DNA from: Alphaproteobacteria bacterium
GTDB taxonomy: Bacteria; Pseudomonadota; Alphaproteobacteria; CAAHEQ01; UBA3637
Direction: 5' to 3'
NCBI GenBank assembly: GCA_015062245.1
Contig: SUVA01000007.1
Location: 1 to 64,000, forward strand
DNA length: 64,000 nucleotides
Shown: positions 29,002-39,419 of the stretch, in pieces
Position numbering within the stretch: position 1 is the first letter of the stretch
How the letters are laid out: each line of letters begins with the position of its first letter
Translations under genes and position numbers: made by a program
The notes under the pieces: generated by a model
Database searches by the model: none
Told to the model about the DNA's origin: nothing
Seen by the model: the letters and a program-made list of their open reading frames with translations, nothing else

Positions 29002-30186
29002 ATAACACAACAGATCTGGTTTAATTTTTGTTAAATCAATTTCTATTTGAGAAACAACATAATGTCCCCCTCCATTTTGGGCACTAAAACTGTAAAATTT
29101 CCCTCCCTGAAATACAAAATCTTGCGATCTTAACAAACTCTTTCCATCAACAGAAGCGGACCCCCGATTATTTCTCACATGCTTTGCAACCGTTACATTT
29201 TTAAAACTTTTATCCGAAGCATAATAAAGATAACCATTCATAGGAACATTGCAAGTTTTACTATCACCATGAGCTGGGCCTAAAGTAAATTTAGAATCAT
29301 AAATATAAGAAACTGCTGTACGATTACATTTATCCCCCCATGTATTAACAAGTCGTAAACCATTACCTTTTCCCAAATTGGCACATGTTAATTTAACACA
29401 ATCTTTTTTGCTGTTATTCCAATTATATCCCGAAGGACAGGCCTGACATGTATTGTTTTTACACTGTGGTTTTTGTGAAGTTGTACAAGCACCGGATTTA
29501 CCTGTTCCATAATCAGCCAAACATTCAACACAAGTATTATTGGAAATAAATTGTTTTGTTGAATCCTTCAATACAACATTGCCGTTTTTGCATATATGAC
29601 AAACATCCTGAACCTGTGTTTCGTTGGCTCTATTTGTCAATGTCCAGTTTGTGGTATTACAGGTCTTACAGGGGGTTACCTTTGTCGTATCTGTAACAAC
29701 TGAACCATTATTACACTTTCCACATGTGCCGACGGCCTGACCATTGGCTTTATTCATCAATGTCCAGTTTGTGGTATTACAGGTTTTACAGACAGTTTCC
29801 TTTGTCGTATCTGTAATAACAGAACCGTTATTACATTTTCCGCAAGCACCGACAGCCTGATTGTTCTTGGACGTATCCGCCACACAAGTACCGGTGGCTA
29901 CATTCAATTTTTGACATGGATTGCATGTGGGTTTTGATAAACATTTTTGGCTGGTCGTGTTATAGTATGTATTTGCGCCCAAACACTTGCAGGGCGTATA
30001 TTCAATATGGGCATCTCCTTTTCCGTTAAACGAAGTCCCTGACGGACAACAATATCCAATTCCGTCTTTTTCCACACAATCGCACATCATTTCCAAGCAA
30101 TCACCTTTATAATCTTCGGTTAGCCATCCCGCATAAACCATAGATGACGAAAGCATCAATGCCGTCAGTAATGATAAGTGTTTCAT
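28999..30186 (-). CDS. Secreted Cys-rich repeat protein
   Basis: Signal peptide MKHLSLLTALMLSSSMVYA; repeated CKTCNTTNWTLxN(K/R)AN...V(G/D)xCGKCNNGSV units. Confidence 0.75.
   Translation of the reverse strand: MKHLSLLTALMLSSSMVYAGWLTEDYKGDCLEMMCDCVEKDGIGYCCPSGTSFNGKGDAHIEYTPCKCLGANTYYNTTSQKCLSKPTCNPCQKLNVATGTCVADTSKNNQAVGACGKCNNGSVITDTTKETVCKTCNTTNWTLMNKANGQAVGTCGKCNNGSVVTDTTKVTPCKTCNTTNWTLTNRANETQVQDVCHICKNGNVVLKDSTKQFISNNTCVECLADYGTGKSGACTTSQKPQCKNNTCQACPSGYNWNNSKKDCVKLTCANLGKGNGLRLVNTWGDKCNRTAVSYIYDSKFTLGPAHGDSKTCNVPMNGYLYYASDKSFKNVTVAKHVRNNRGSASVDGKSLLRSQDFVFQGGKFYSFSAQNGGGHYVVSQIEIDLTKIKPDLLCY
29639..29878. repeat. Two imperfect tandem 120-bp repeats inside the Cys-rich gene
   Basis: TGTCCAGTTTGTGGTATTACAGGTxTTACAG at 29641 and again at 29761, exact period 120. 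Confidence 0.85.
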
Positions 30187-30247
30187 TTAAAACCTCCCTT
30201 GTTTTAAGAAAGATTTATCAAATAAAAACAAATCTGTCAAGAAAAAA

Positions 30248-32008
30248 TCATACAGCCATTGCATCCAAAATTTGGATTTGGACTTTTTGACGGCCATTCC
30301 AAACGTCTTTTTTTAATGTCCCAAGGATATGAAAACGTTGGCCGATTCCTCTTAAAAATGCCTGACCCAAATCGGTATCGGCAACCTTAAAGGCTATCGC
30401 ATTTAAACGTTGGCCGGACATATTTGTTAAAGAACAACTGATATGACCGTTTTTCAATAAATTGACATGTCCCAATGTGGCATTTTGAATAATAAATGTC
30501 GGTTCTGAATTGCCATCACCATAGGGGGCCAACAAATCCAATTGTTCGGCCAAATCCCACGAAACACCACCCAAATCCAAAATACCATCCACATTTATTT
30601 GTGCCGGACCTGAGGGTAATTTATCAATCGTAATTGTTTCGGATAAATAGTTTTCAAAAGCCAGCAATTGTTCTTTTGTTAAAGAAAATCCCGCCGCCAT
30701 CGGATGGCCACCGCCACGGGTCAAATAGCCTTTTGTTACAGCATTCATAATAATTGTACCGATATCAATTCCCGCCACAGAACGGGCCGAACCTTTGACT
30801 TCATCACCTTCTATACCCATCACCAAAACAGGCAGGTTATATCTTTCCTTTAAACGACCGGCCACAATGCCCACAACACCTTGGTGCCAATTTTCGCCTT
30901 TAACAAAGATAAACGTCCGTTCACGGGTATCTGATTCAACCTGTTCTATCGCCTGAAGCATTACATCGGCCTCAATCTCACGGCGGGCCAAGTTTAATCC
31001 GTCCAATTCTTGGGCCAATAGGCAGGCCTGAATATCATCCGAACAGCTGAGCAATTTCATACCCAAATCCGACTTGCCCACACGACCGCAAGCATTGATA
31101 CGTGGCCCCAAAATATAGCCCAGATGATACGCCTGAATCGGTTCATTGATTTTGGCGCACTGACAAAGGGCATAAATCCCTTTGTTTTGATTTTTGTGAA
31201 ATTGTTGCAAACCGCTTTTCACCAACAAACGATTGACCCCCCGCAAATGCACCACATCACAAACCGTACCAAAAGCAACCAAATCCAAATACTGCATCAA
31301 ATTCGGCTCGGTCTTATTTTGATAAAATCCCCTTTGGCGCAAACATCCGTTCAAGGCCACAACAAACAAAAACACCACACCACAGGCCGCCAAATGGTGG
31401 CACGGATGATCCACCGGTTCATCCAAACGTTTGGGATTGACCACAGCATAACAACGGGGTAAAACAATTTCGGCATTATGATGATCCAAAATAATCACAT
31501 CCAATCCTAAATCCGTGCCTGTTTCAATGGCCTGATAAGCCGTTGTACCACAATCCAAAGTCAACACAACCGAGCATCCCAAATCTTTATATTCACCCAT
31601 TTTTTGGGCGTTGGGGCCATAGCCGTCTTCACGATCGGGAATAAAGGTATAAACCTGAACGCCCAGACTTTGTAAAAACATTTTTAAAATCGCCGTTGAG
31701 GTTGCACCATCCACATCATAATCGCCCATAATACCAATCGGTTCGCCCTTTTTAATGGCATCAGCCAATCTTTCGGCCGATTTTTGCATATCCTTTAATG
31801 TGTTGGGATTGGGCAAATGTGTTTTTAACCGAGGATACAAAAAAGAATCAGCCGTATCGGCACTTAAACCACGCAAAACCAACAAACGAGCCACAATTTC
31901 GGGCAAATTCATCTTTTGCATCATTGTTTGAACCGAACGTTCATCCGCCGTTAAAACACGCCATAAAAAACCATTCAAAGAAACTTTATTTTCAACAAAT
32001 TCTTCCAT
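30248..32008 (-). CDS. recJ: Single-stranded-DNA-specific exonuclease RecJ
   Basis: GIMGDYDVDGATSTAIL; LDHHNAE; GPRINACGRVG; RGGGHPMAAGFSL. Confidence 0.96.
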   Translation of the reverse strand: MEEFVENKVSLNGFLWRVLTADERSVQTMMQKMNLPEIVARLLVLRGLSADTADSFLYPRLKTHLPNPNTLKDMQKSAERLADAIKKGEPIGIMGDYDVDGATSTAILKMFLQSLGVQVYTFIPDREDGYGPNAQKMGEYKDLGCSVVLTLDCGTTAYQAIETGTDLGLDVIILDHHNAEIVLPRCYAVVNPKRLDEPVDHPCHHLAACGVVFLFVVALNGCLRQRGFYQNKTEPNLMQYLDLVAFGTVCDVVHLRGVNRLLVKSGLQQFHKNQNKGIYALCQCAKINEPIQAYHLGYILGPRINACGRVGKSDLGMKLLSCSDDIQACLLAQELDGLNLARREIEADVMLQAIEQVESDTRERTFIFVKGENWHQGVVGIVAGRLKERYNLPVLVMGIEGDEVKGSARSVAGIDIGTIIMNAVTKGYLTRGGGHPMAAGFSLTKEQLLAFENYLSETITIDKLPSGPAQINVDGILDLGGVSWDLAEQLDLLAPYGDGNSEPTFIIQNATLGHVNLLKNGHISCSLTNMSGQRLNAIAFKVADTDLGQAFLRGIGQRFHILGTLKKDVWNGRQKVQIQILDAMAV

Positions 32009-32070
32009 ACCTAAAAACTTCCTTTCGCATATAGTTTTACACCTTTTTTCATTTTAAAACAAGTAAAAAC

Positions 32071-32099
32071 TTGACGGGGCGATAAAACTTTGATACAAT
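32071..32099 (+). promoter_or_regulatory. Sigma70-like promoter for ABC transporter
   Basis: TTGACG-N17-TACAAT. Confidence 0.7.
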
Positions 32100-32124
32100 C
32101 GGATTATTCAAAAAAGGAGTTTTT

Positions 32125-33906
32125 ATGGCCCGTTTATCAAAGCAAGTGCAAAAATGGCGTTGGGTTCGTTTATATAAAAGAATATGGCCCTTTGTCAAAC
32201 CGTTTTGGTTCAGATCTTTATTGGCAATTTTAATCACTTTACCCATCGGGGCTTTGGATGCTGTGATGACTTTGGCATTAAAGCCTTTTACCGATACAAT
32301 TGTGATGAGCAACGGCGAAAAAACACCCTTTGATTTGCCGTTGTACGTGATTCCTTTGGGGATTATCGGCTTTACCGTCATTCAAGGGTTGATTGAATAT
32401 GGGGCTGCCTATTTAACCACATGGACAGGCGGTAAGATTACCCAAGAAATGCAACGCCGTCTTTATAAAAAGCTGATGGAAATGGATCAAAGTTATTATG
32501 ATGCCCATTCATCGGGGGATTTGGCCCAGCGCTTTAACGGCGATCCGGCTATTGCCTGTTCGGGCTTATTAAACAATATCAAAGTATTTACAACACGTGT
32601 TTTTTCATCCATCGCTTTGATTTGCGTTTTGTTCTATACATCATGGCAATTGGCCATTATGGCGATTGTTGTTTTGGGCGGGGCTTTATGGCCTTTGGCC
32701 GGTATCCGAAAACGCATTAAAGACGTGGTCAAACAATCGGTTCAGGTCAGCGCCGACGGCTATACGGTCTTTAATGAAACGCATGCAGGGGCAAAAACAA
32801 TTGCTTCATACAATCTGCAAGAATATCAAAAAAACAATTTCTATAACCTGTTAAAACGGGGCTTTAAATTGAGCATCAAAACCACACAAAGAACCGCTTG
32901 GTTATCCCCGATGATGCATGTCATTATTGCCTTTGGTATGGCTGGTGCCATTTGGGCGGGCAGTTATTTAATCACATCAGGTCAAATGACTGCCGGTGAT
33001 TTTGTGGCCTTTATGACATCTTTGTTGGCGTTATACACCCCCATCAAAAGTATCGGCAAAAACTTTAATCAGGTGCAGATTTCGTTTTTGGCGGTGGAAC
33101 GTGTTATTGAAATTTTGGATTATAAAATTCCCATTCACAACAAAAAAGATGCCATTGAAATGCCCCCAATCAAAAAAGATATTGTGTTTCATGATGTGTC
33201 ATTTGAATACATACCGGATACCCCTGTGTTAAAGGATATCAACTTGACAATTCCAAAAGGTAAAACAGTGGCTTTTGTGGGTAATTCCGGCGGTGGCAAA
33301 AGCACAATCGTCAGCTTGATTCCCCGCTTTTATGACGTTCAAAAAGGTTCAATTACCATTGATGGCAGAGATATCCGTGATTTGACATTACATTCTTTGC
33401 GTCAAAATATCGCTATGGTTTTTCAGGATAACTTTTTGTTTTCGGGAACCATTCGGGATAACCTGTTGTTGGGCAAGTTTGATGCTACGGAAAAGGAAAT
33501 CAACCGTGCGGTTGAAATGGCGTGCTTAACCGACTTTATCAACGAATTGGAAGATGGTTTGGATACCCACATCGGCGAACGTGGTTCATTATTATCAGGC
33601 GGACAAAAACAACGTATTGCCATTGCACGGGCCTTTTTGAAAAACGCCCCGATTGTGATTTTGGATGAAGCCACTTCGGCTTTGGATAACAAATCCGAAG
33701 GCATTGTGCAACAAGCCATTGACAATTTGATGAAAGACAGAACCGTTTTGGTGATTGCGCACCGTTTAAGTACGGTCAGAAATGCCGATATGATTGTCGT
33801 TATCAATGAAGGCAACATTGTGGAAAAAGGTTCACATGAAGAATTGTTGGAACAAAAAGGCGCCTATTATACGCTTTATAATGCCCAATTCAAAAAGAAA
33901 GCCTGA
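32125..33906 (+). CDS. msbA: MsbA-like ABC transporter (permease/ATPase)
   Basis: TM domain plus VGNSGGGKSTIVSLIPRFYD, LLSGGQKQRIAIARA, VILDEATSALD. Confidence 0.85.
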   Translation: MARLSKQVQKWRWVRLYKRIWPFVKPFWFRSLLAILITLPIGALDAVMTLALKPFTDTIVMSNGEKTPFDLPLYVIPLGIIGFTVIQGLIEYGAAYLTTWTGGKITQEMQRRLYKKLMEMDQSYYDAHSSGDLAQRFNGDPAIACSGLLNNIKVFTTRVFSSIALICVLFYTSWQLAIMAIVVLGGALWPLAGIRKRIKDVVKQSVQVSADGYTVFNETHAGAKTIASYNLQEYQKNNFYNLLKRGFKLSIKTTQRTAWLSPMMHVIIAFGMAGAIWAGSYLITSGQMTAGDFVAFMTSLLALYTPIKSIGKNFNQVQISFLAVERVIEILDYKIPIHNKKDAIEMPPIKKDIVFHDVSFEYIPDTPVLKDINLTIPKGKTVAFVGNSGGGKSTIVSLIPRFYDVQKGSITIDGRDIRDLTLHSLRQNIAMVFQDNFLFSGTIRDNLLLGKFDATEKEINRAVEMACLTDFINELEDGLDTHIGERGSLLSGGQKQRIAIARAFLKNAPIVILDEATSALDNKSEGIVQQAIDNLMKDRTVLVIAHRLSTVRNADMIVVINEGNIVEKGSHEELLEQKGAYYTLYNAQFKKKA

Positions 33907-33986
33907 GCCTTTAAATCCTTTTGTGATATATTTTGTTGCTTTTTGGCATGAAAAAATATATCTTTAAAGAAACAAAAGGAGAAGAA

Positions 33987-34760
33987 ATGTGCCGTCAATT
34001 TTTACCAAAATCTGTTTTTATCACCGGTGCTTCCAGCGGATTGGGAAAGGCATTGGCCTTTGAATATGCCCAAAAAGGAATGACTTTACATTTGTGCGGA
34101 CGCAACCAAGAACGCTTATTACAGGTTGCGGGTATTTGCACCGAAAAGGGCGCAACAGTTTATACCTATTTATTTGACACAAATGATGAAAAAGCATCAA
34201 ACAAGGCCGTTTTACAGGCCGATAAAACAAAGCCTTTGGATTTAGTCATTGCCAATGCGGGTGTATCAGGCGGTGTATTGGGAACGCCCGAAACGGACGA
34301 ATCCATCCGCCAAATTATGAAGACAAACATCTTTGGTGTTTTAAATACCGTTTTACCGGCATTAAAATGTATGCAAAAAAGACATAAAGGACAAGTGGCA
34401 TTGATGGCCTCATTGGCGGGCTTTCGTGGAATGGCCAGCTGTCCGGCCTATTCGGCCAGCAAAAACGCCGTTCGGGCCATGGGCGAAGCCCTGTATGGTC
34501 AACAAAAACCAAAAGGCATTACAATTACAACAATTTGCCCCGGCTTTATTGAAACACCTTTGACGGATAAAAATCAATTTTTTATGCCCTTTTTAATGAA
34601 ACCCGAAAAAGCCGCCAAAATCATTAAAACAAGATTGCAAAAAGCCCCTGCAGTGATTGCCTTTCCGTGGATTATGGCCTTTGGGGCAAGGTTGGGTTCT
34701 ATGTTGCCCGGATGGATTGCCAGACCCATTTTTGCATCATTGCCCAAAAAAGAAAAATAA
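33987..34760 (+). CDS. Short-chain dehydrogenase/reductase
   Basis: FITGASSGLGKALA; VIANAGVSGG; YSASKNAVRAMGE. Confidence 0.92.
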   Translation: MCRQFLPKSVFITGASSGLGKALAFEYAQKGMTLHLCGRNQERLLQVAGICTEKGATVYTYLFDTNDEKASNKAVLQADKTKPLDLVIANAGVSGGVLGTPETDESIRQIMKTNIFGVLNTVLPALKCMQKRHKGQVALMASLAGFRGMASCPAYSASKNAVRAMGEALYGQQKPKGITITTICPGFIETPLTDKNQFFMPFLMKPEKAAKIIKTRLQKAPAVIAFPWIMAFGARLGSMLPGWIARPIFASLPKKEK

Positions 34761-34763
34761 AAC

Positions 34764-34792
34764 TAGACAAAAACGACAAAATCTGATAAAAT
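34764..34792 (+). promoter_or_regulatory. Sigma70-like promoter
   Basis: TAGACA-N17-TAAAAT. Confidence 0.5.
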
Positions 34793-34818
34793 AAGGCACA
34801 AAAACAAAGGAGTACGCT

Positions 34819-36078
34819 ATGAATAAAAAATATGAATCAGGTCGTACGATTTTAAAAGTGATTGCTTTTATTGTCATTATCGGTTTATTATTTACTTTAA
34901 TTGTTCGAATTTGTCAAAAAACGGGTGCTTCGGCCAAAGCCGATGATATCGCCAATGCCGTGGTTGAAAGATGGGAAATTTATCGCCCTGAAATTCAAAA
35001 ACAACGCTTGGATAAAATCAACTATCCGTCAAAGGCGTATTATCAAAACGGGCCACACGGCACAACAATTATTATTCAAAGCGAAACAGCCGTTGCCCCC
35101 GAAGAATACAAAAAAGGATATTTTTCAATTGCCGTCAATGTCCCCAAATCCGAAAACATTTGCGAAAAACTGGCCGATACGGATTTGGTGCCGGCCGAAT
35201 TTGTAACCATCAATGCTGATGAAAACGGACAATGCCCCGGTTTGGTGCGCTTTTATTTTCCAATAGAATCTGATTTATCGTCAAACGATACCGCCGGTGA
35301 AGAAGAAATATATTCACAAAATGACATTATTGTTTATCCGCAAACAACGACCGTTTGTCCGGCCAACAAACCACACAAAACAAATGATGAAAAATGCGTT
35401 GCCTGTTTAAGTGCCAGCCATTGTGGTATTACAGAAGATTGCATTGATAACAAATGCTATACCTGTCCGGCTTTCAGCTCACGTATCGTGCGCTTAAATC
35501 AACGTATCGGAACAAACAATTGTTATTGTAATGAAGGCTATCAACTAAACGAACACAAAAACGGATGCGAGCCCGTTCTAAAAGATTGGTCCGTTACGCA
35601 TAACTGTGTCGGAAATGTGTGTGCTTTTTGCCCCGAAAATGCCAATCAAAATCGGGGATACAGAATTGATCGGACGAATTGTTTTTGTGATGAAGGGTTT
35701 GTGGCCGTCAAAACACGCCCCAATCAATGGCGTTGCGAAAAACCAAAAAACGACAACAATATCGTTGTTCATGAAGGCAAATACAATATCCACGATAATG
35801 TGAAAGTTGTTCAAAAAGAATACAAACACAAAAAAGAACAACAACCCAAACAAGAAAAACGCTTACCCAAACAAAAGCCTTTTCAAATTCGCCCAAGATA
35901 CCATCAAGTTCCTGTTAAATCAGAGCCTGCCTATATACCGCAACCGATGAATTTTGACATTTTTGAACCAATACCGTTGATGATACCCCAAGAAATTTTG
36001 TTGCCTATTTTGCCAGAATATGCTAATGGTAATTTAAACTTTACCCAATGGGAAGAAGTTGAAATCAGATTTCATTAA
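34819..36078 (+). CDS. Pilin-like (Glu5-less) Cys-rich protein
   Basis: SGRTILKVIAFIVIIGLLFTLIVRI then Cys modules CPANKPHKTNDEKCVACLSASHCG and basic/Pro-rich C-terminus. Confidence 0.7.
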   Translation: MNKKYESGRTILKVIAFIVIIGLLFTLIVRICQKTGASAKADDIANAVVERWEIYRPEIQKQRLDKINYPSKAYYQNGPHGTTIIIQSETAVAPEEYKKGYFSIAVNVPKSENICEKLADTDLVPAEFVTINADENGQCPGLVRFYFPIESDLSSNDTAGEEEIYSQNDIIVYPQTTTVCPANKPHKTNDEKCVACLSASHCGITEDCIDNKCYTCPAFSSRIVRLNQRIGTNNCYCNEGYQLNEHKNGCEPVLKDWSVTHNCVGNVCAFCPENANQNRGYRIDRTNCFCDEGFVAVKTRPNQWRCEKPKNDNNIVVHEGKYNIHDNVKVVQKEYKHKKEQQPKQEKRLPKQKPFQIRPRYHQVPVKSEPAYIPQPMNFDIFEPIPLMIPQEILLPILPEYANGNLNFTQWEEVEIRFH

Positions 36079-36095
36079 AAATTTAAGGAGTATTT

Positions 36096-36794
36096 ATGAA
36101 TAAAAAAGATTGTAATTCATGCAACAAAAACAAATGTCCCAGCTGTGCTGAATGTCAGGCAAAAGCCTTTGAGTTAGAGGTGGATGAAGAGCTTAAACAA
36201 GAACGCTTGAATCGTTTTTGGAAAAAATACAGTTGGTTGATATATTCAGTTGTTTTTTTGATTTTGGCCGGTACTTTGGCCTTTGAAACCTATCATTCTT
36301 GGAAAATGAATACACGGTTAAAAGAATCTGATTTATTTGAAAAATCAATTCTTTTGACATTGAACGGACATAATCAGGATGCCTTAAAAGGTTTTGAAGA
36401 ATTGGCCCAAAACGGCAAAACAGGTTATCAAAAATTGGCCCAATTGGAATTGGCCGACATTTTGATGAATCAAGGTGAAAAAGAAAAAGCCGTTCAGGTC
36501 ATGCAACAGATGATTGAACAAACAGATAAATCAGATCCTTTGCATCAAGTGGGTGTTTTAACTTTGGTCAGCTATCAATTGGAAGATAACAAAGAACAGG
36601 AATTGTTAAATCTTTTGCAACCTGTTTTACAGGATAGTCAATTTCAAGCTTTGGCCACAGAATTGAGTGTGATTTTGTTGAAAAAGACAAACGAAACACA
36701 AAAGGCCGATGCGTTGATTCAAAAAGCTTTAACAAATACGCAATTGACACCGAATATGCGTGCCAGATTAAATGCTTTAAAATCAGGGGAGTAA
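36096..36794 (+). CDS. YfgM-like tetratricopeptide protein with Cys-rich cytoplasmic N-terminus
   Basis: CNSCNKNKCPSCAEC; single TM; TPR-like repeats; immediately upstream of bamB-der. Confidence 0.75.
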   Translation: MNKKDCNSCNKNKCPSCAECQAKAFELEVDEELKQERLNRFWKKYSWLIYSVVFLILAGTLAFETYHSWKMNTRLKESDLFEKSILLTLNGHNQDALKGFEELAQNGKTGYQKLAQLELADILMNQGEKEKAVQVMQQMIEQTDKSDPLHQVGVLTLVSYQLEDNKEQELLNLLQPVLQDSQFQALATELSVILLKKTNETQKADALIQKALTNTQLTPNMRARLNALKSGE

Positions 36795-36800
36795 TTAAAA

Positions 36801-38048
36801 ATGAAACGACAGTTGGGGGTTTTGTGTTTGGTATGTTTGACTTTGTTGGGATGCGCTTCGGATAAAAAAGTGGCCCCCAAAGAAGGACGTATTGCTTTAC
36901 AAGAAGAAGTTGTGATTCCAAAAGCCGATGGGCGTGTGAAATTATCAGGCGCAAAAAAAGCAAACATTGTTCATTCTGCGTTATATAACGCCCAAAACAA
37001 CACACCGATGATTGCCAAAATAACCTCAACCGTTTCATGGAAAGAAAAAGGCGCCAACAATCAATCTGACGGCGGTATTTTATTGCCCGCCCCTATTACC
37101 GGCAAAAGCAATGTCTATACTTTGGACAGCTCTTTCACGGCACGTGCCCATAAGCGCACCGATGGCGAAATGTTATGGCAAACCGATTTATCAAAAACGC
37201 AGGATATCGGCATCGGCTTTGTTAAAGACGACAATCGTTTAATTGCCCTGTCCAAAAACGGAAAAGTTGTGGCCGTTGATTTTAAAGGAAACATATTGTG
37301 GCAAAAAGATTTAAAAGCCCCTTTTAGAAACAATCCTGTTTTAGATAAAAACAATATCTATTTATTATCCGCCAATAATGATGTATGGGTTTTAAATGCC
37401 GATAACGGTAAAGAAAATTGGCACTATAAAACACAAGCCCCTATGACATTTTTACAACAAATGGGAAATCCTGCCATTGATGGCGACAGATTGATTGTGC
37501 CGTTTTCATCCGGATTAGTAACCGCTTTTGATAAAAACACAGGAACATTTTTGTGGGAACAGGATATGACAGGCGCAAAAGCCTTTGATCATATTTCAAG
37601 TATATCCCAAATGACGGCCAGTCCGGTTATTGATGATGATAAGGTTTATTTGGTGGGACATGCTAATCGTTCCGGCGCTTTTGATTTGATTGATGGCGAA
37701 GAAATATGGTCCATCAATCACGGCGGACAACTGACCCCTATCGTCAATGCAAATGCTATTTTCATTTTAACCAATGATGATATTTTGTTGGCTTTGGATA
37801 AAACAACAGGAAATTTATTCTGGAAGCAGTCTTTGCCCAAAATCAAAGGTAAAAAAGGTATGTATTTATTGGATAGCCAAATTTGGGTTGTGGGCAACGA
37901 ACAAAGCCTTGTTTTAAATGCCAAAGACGGCAAAATCATAAATAATCAGGAATCTGAGGTCAACGGTTCTCGCCCGATTTTGGCCCAAGACGGTTGGTAT
38001 TATTTAAAGAAAAACGGTCAATTAGTTCATCAAGGTCAATTACAATGA
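36801..38048 (+). CDS. bamB: Outer membrane assembly lipoprotein BamB-like (PQQ beta-propeller)
   Basis: Lipobox LLGCAS; repeated ...D..tG...W... propeller blades; upstream of der. Confidence 0.88.
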   Translation: MKRQLGVLCLVCLTLLGCASDKKVAPKEGRIALQEEVVIPKADGRVKLSGAKKANIVHSALYNAQNNTPMIAKITSTVSWKEKGANNQSDGGILLPAPITGKSNVYTLDSSFTARAHKRTDGEMLWQTDLSKTQDIGIGFVKDDNRLIALSKNGKVVAVDFKGNILWQKDLKAPFRNNPVLDKNNIYLLSANNDVWVLNADNGKENWHYKTQAPMTFLQQMGNPAIDGDRLIVPFSSGLVTAFDKNTGTFLWEQDMTGAKAFDHISSISQMTASPVIDDDKVYLVGHANRSGAFDLIDGEEIWSINHGGQLTPIVNANAIFILTNDDILLALDKTTGNLFWKQSLPKIKGKKGMYLLDSQIWVVGNEQSLVLNAKDGKIINNQESEVNGSRPILAQDGWYYLKKNGQLVHQGQLQ

Positions 38049-39388
38049 AAACAGTTGCTATTGTCGGTCGTACAAATGTCGGAAAGTCCACTTTGTTTAA
38101 TAAATTGTGCCATAAGCGGTTGGCTTTGGTGCATGACAGACCCGGTGTTACCCGTGACAGAAAAGAGGCAACGGCTACTTTAAAAAAACAAACTTTTCGT
38201 TTGATTGATACGGCCGGTTTGGAAAAAACAACCGATTTGGCCAAAGCCATGTGGGAACAAACACATGTCGCCATAAAAGAGGCTGATATTATTTTAATGG
38301 TATCCGATGCCCGCACCGAAATCAATGCTTTGGATCGGGATTTAGCCAGAGAATTACATAAAACACACAAGCCCGTTATTTTAATCGCCAACAAATGCGA
38401 AGGGGCCAAACAAAAAGAAAGCCTGAATGATTTTTATCAATTGGGGTTGGGTCGTCCTTTGGGATTATCCGCCGAACATAAAATCGGCTTTGAAGAATTG
38501 GCCGATATTTTGTTGCCTTTGATTCAAGAATCCGAAACCAAAGAAGAAAGCGCCACCGAACGTCCTTTAAAATTAGCCATTGTCGGTCGTCCCAATGTCG
38601 GAAAATCAACGCTTATCAATAAAATGTTGGGTTCAAACAGATTGCTGACAGGCCCAGAGGCCGGTGTCACACGGGATGCTATTTCCGTCAATTGGACATG
38701 GCAGGATAAGGCCATCCAGCTGACCGATACGGCAGGGCTTAGAAAATTCGGTAAAATTTCAGATGATTTGGAAAAAATGTCCGGTGAAGATACCCAAACA
38801 GCCATTGATTTTGCCGAAGTGGTTGTGTTGGTGTTGGATATCAATCAGCCCATGGAACGTCAAGATTTATTGATTGCCAGCCGTGTTTTAAAAGAAGGGC
38901 GTTGTTTGGTTATTGCCCTGAACAAATGGGATACAGTGGAAAATCCGCAAAAAGTTTGGGGCCCCATAAAGGAACGGATGTATGAATCTTTGCAACAGGT
39001 CAAAGATTTGAATGTGATTCCTGTATCGGCCAAAACAGGATACGGTATCAATCAATTGATGGAGGCTGTTTTTAAAGTGTACGGATTGTGGAACAAACGT
39101 ATTCCCACACATAAATTAAATGTGTTTTTGGAAATGATGAAAGAAGCACATCCCACACCTTTGGCCAAAAACGGCCGACGTGTGCCATTAAAGTATATGA
39201 CCCAAGTCAGCACCCGTCCGCCAACCTTTGTTATTTTTACCACCAATCCCGACAAATTGCCCGACAGCTATATCCGTTATTTATCCAACGGTTTAAGGGA
39301 TGAATTCGGCATTACGGGCATTCCCGTTCGGATTCAATTAAGAAAACGTGAAAATCCGTATGCGGAAAAGAGTAAAAAATCAAGTTAA
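38045..39388 (+). CDS. der: GTPase Der
   Basis: Two GTPase domains GRTNVGKST and GRPNVGKST; NKCEG, NKWD; KH-like C-terminus. Confidence 0.97.
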   Translation: MKTVAIVGRTNVGKSTLFNKLCHKRLALVHDRPGVTRDRKEATATLKKQTFRLIDTAGLEKTTDLAKAMWEQTHVAIKEADIILMVSDARTEINALDRDLARELHKTHKPVILIANKCEGAKQKESLNDFYQLGLGRPLGLSAEHKIGFEELADILLPLIQESETKEESATERPLKLAIVGRPNVGKSTLINKMLGSNRLLTGPEAGVTRDAISVNWTWQDKAIQLTDTAGLRKFGKISDDLEKMSGEDTQTAIDFAEVVVLVLDINQPMERQDLLIASRVLKEGRCLVIALNKWDTVENPQKVWGPIKERMYESLQQVKDLNVIPVSAKTGYGINQLMEAVFKVYGLWNKRIPTHKLNVFLEMMKEAHPTPLAKNGRRVPLKYMTQVSTRPPTFVIFTTNPDKLPDSYIRYLSNGLRDEFGITGIPVRIQLRKRENPYAEKSKKSS

Positions 39389-39390
39389 AA

Positions 39391-39419
39391 AAAAGCCCCG
39401 TTTAATCGGGGCTTGATTT
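39391..39419 (+). terminator. Intrinsic terminator after der
   Basis: AAGCCCCG-TTTAAT-CGGGGCTT. Confidence 0.75.
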
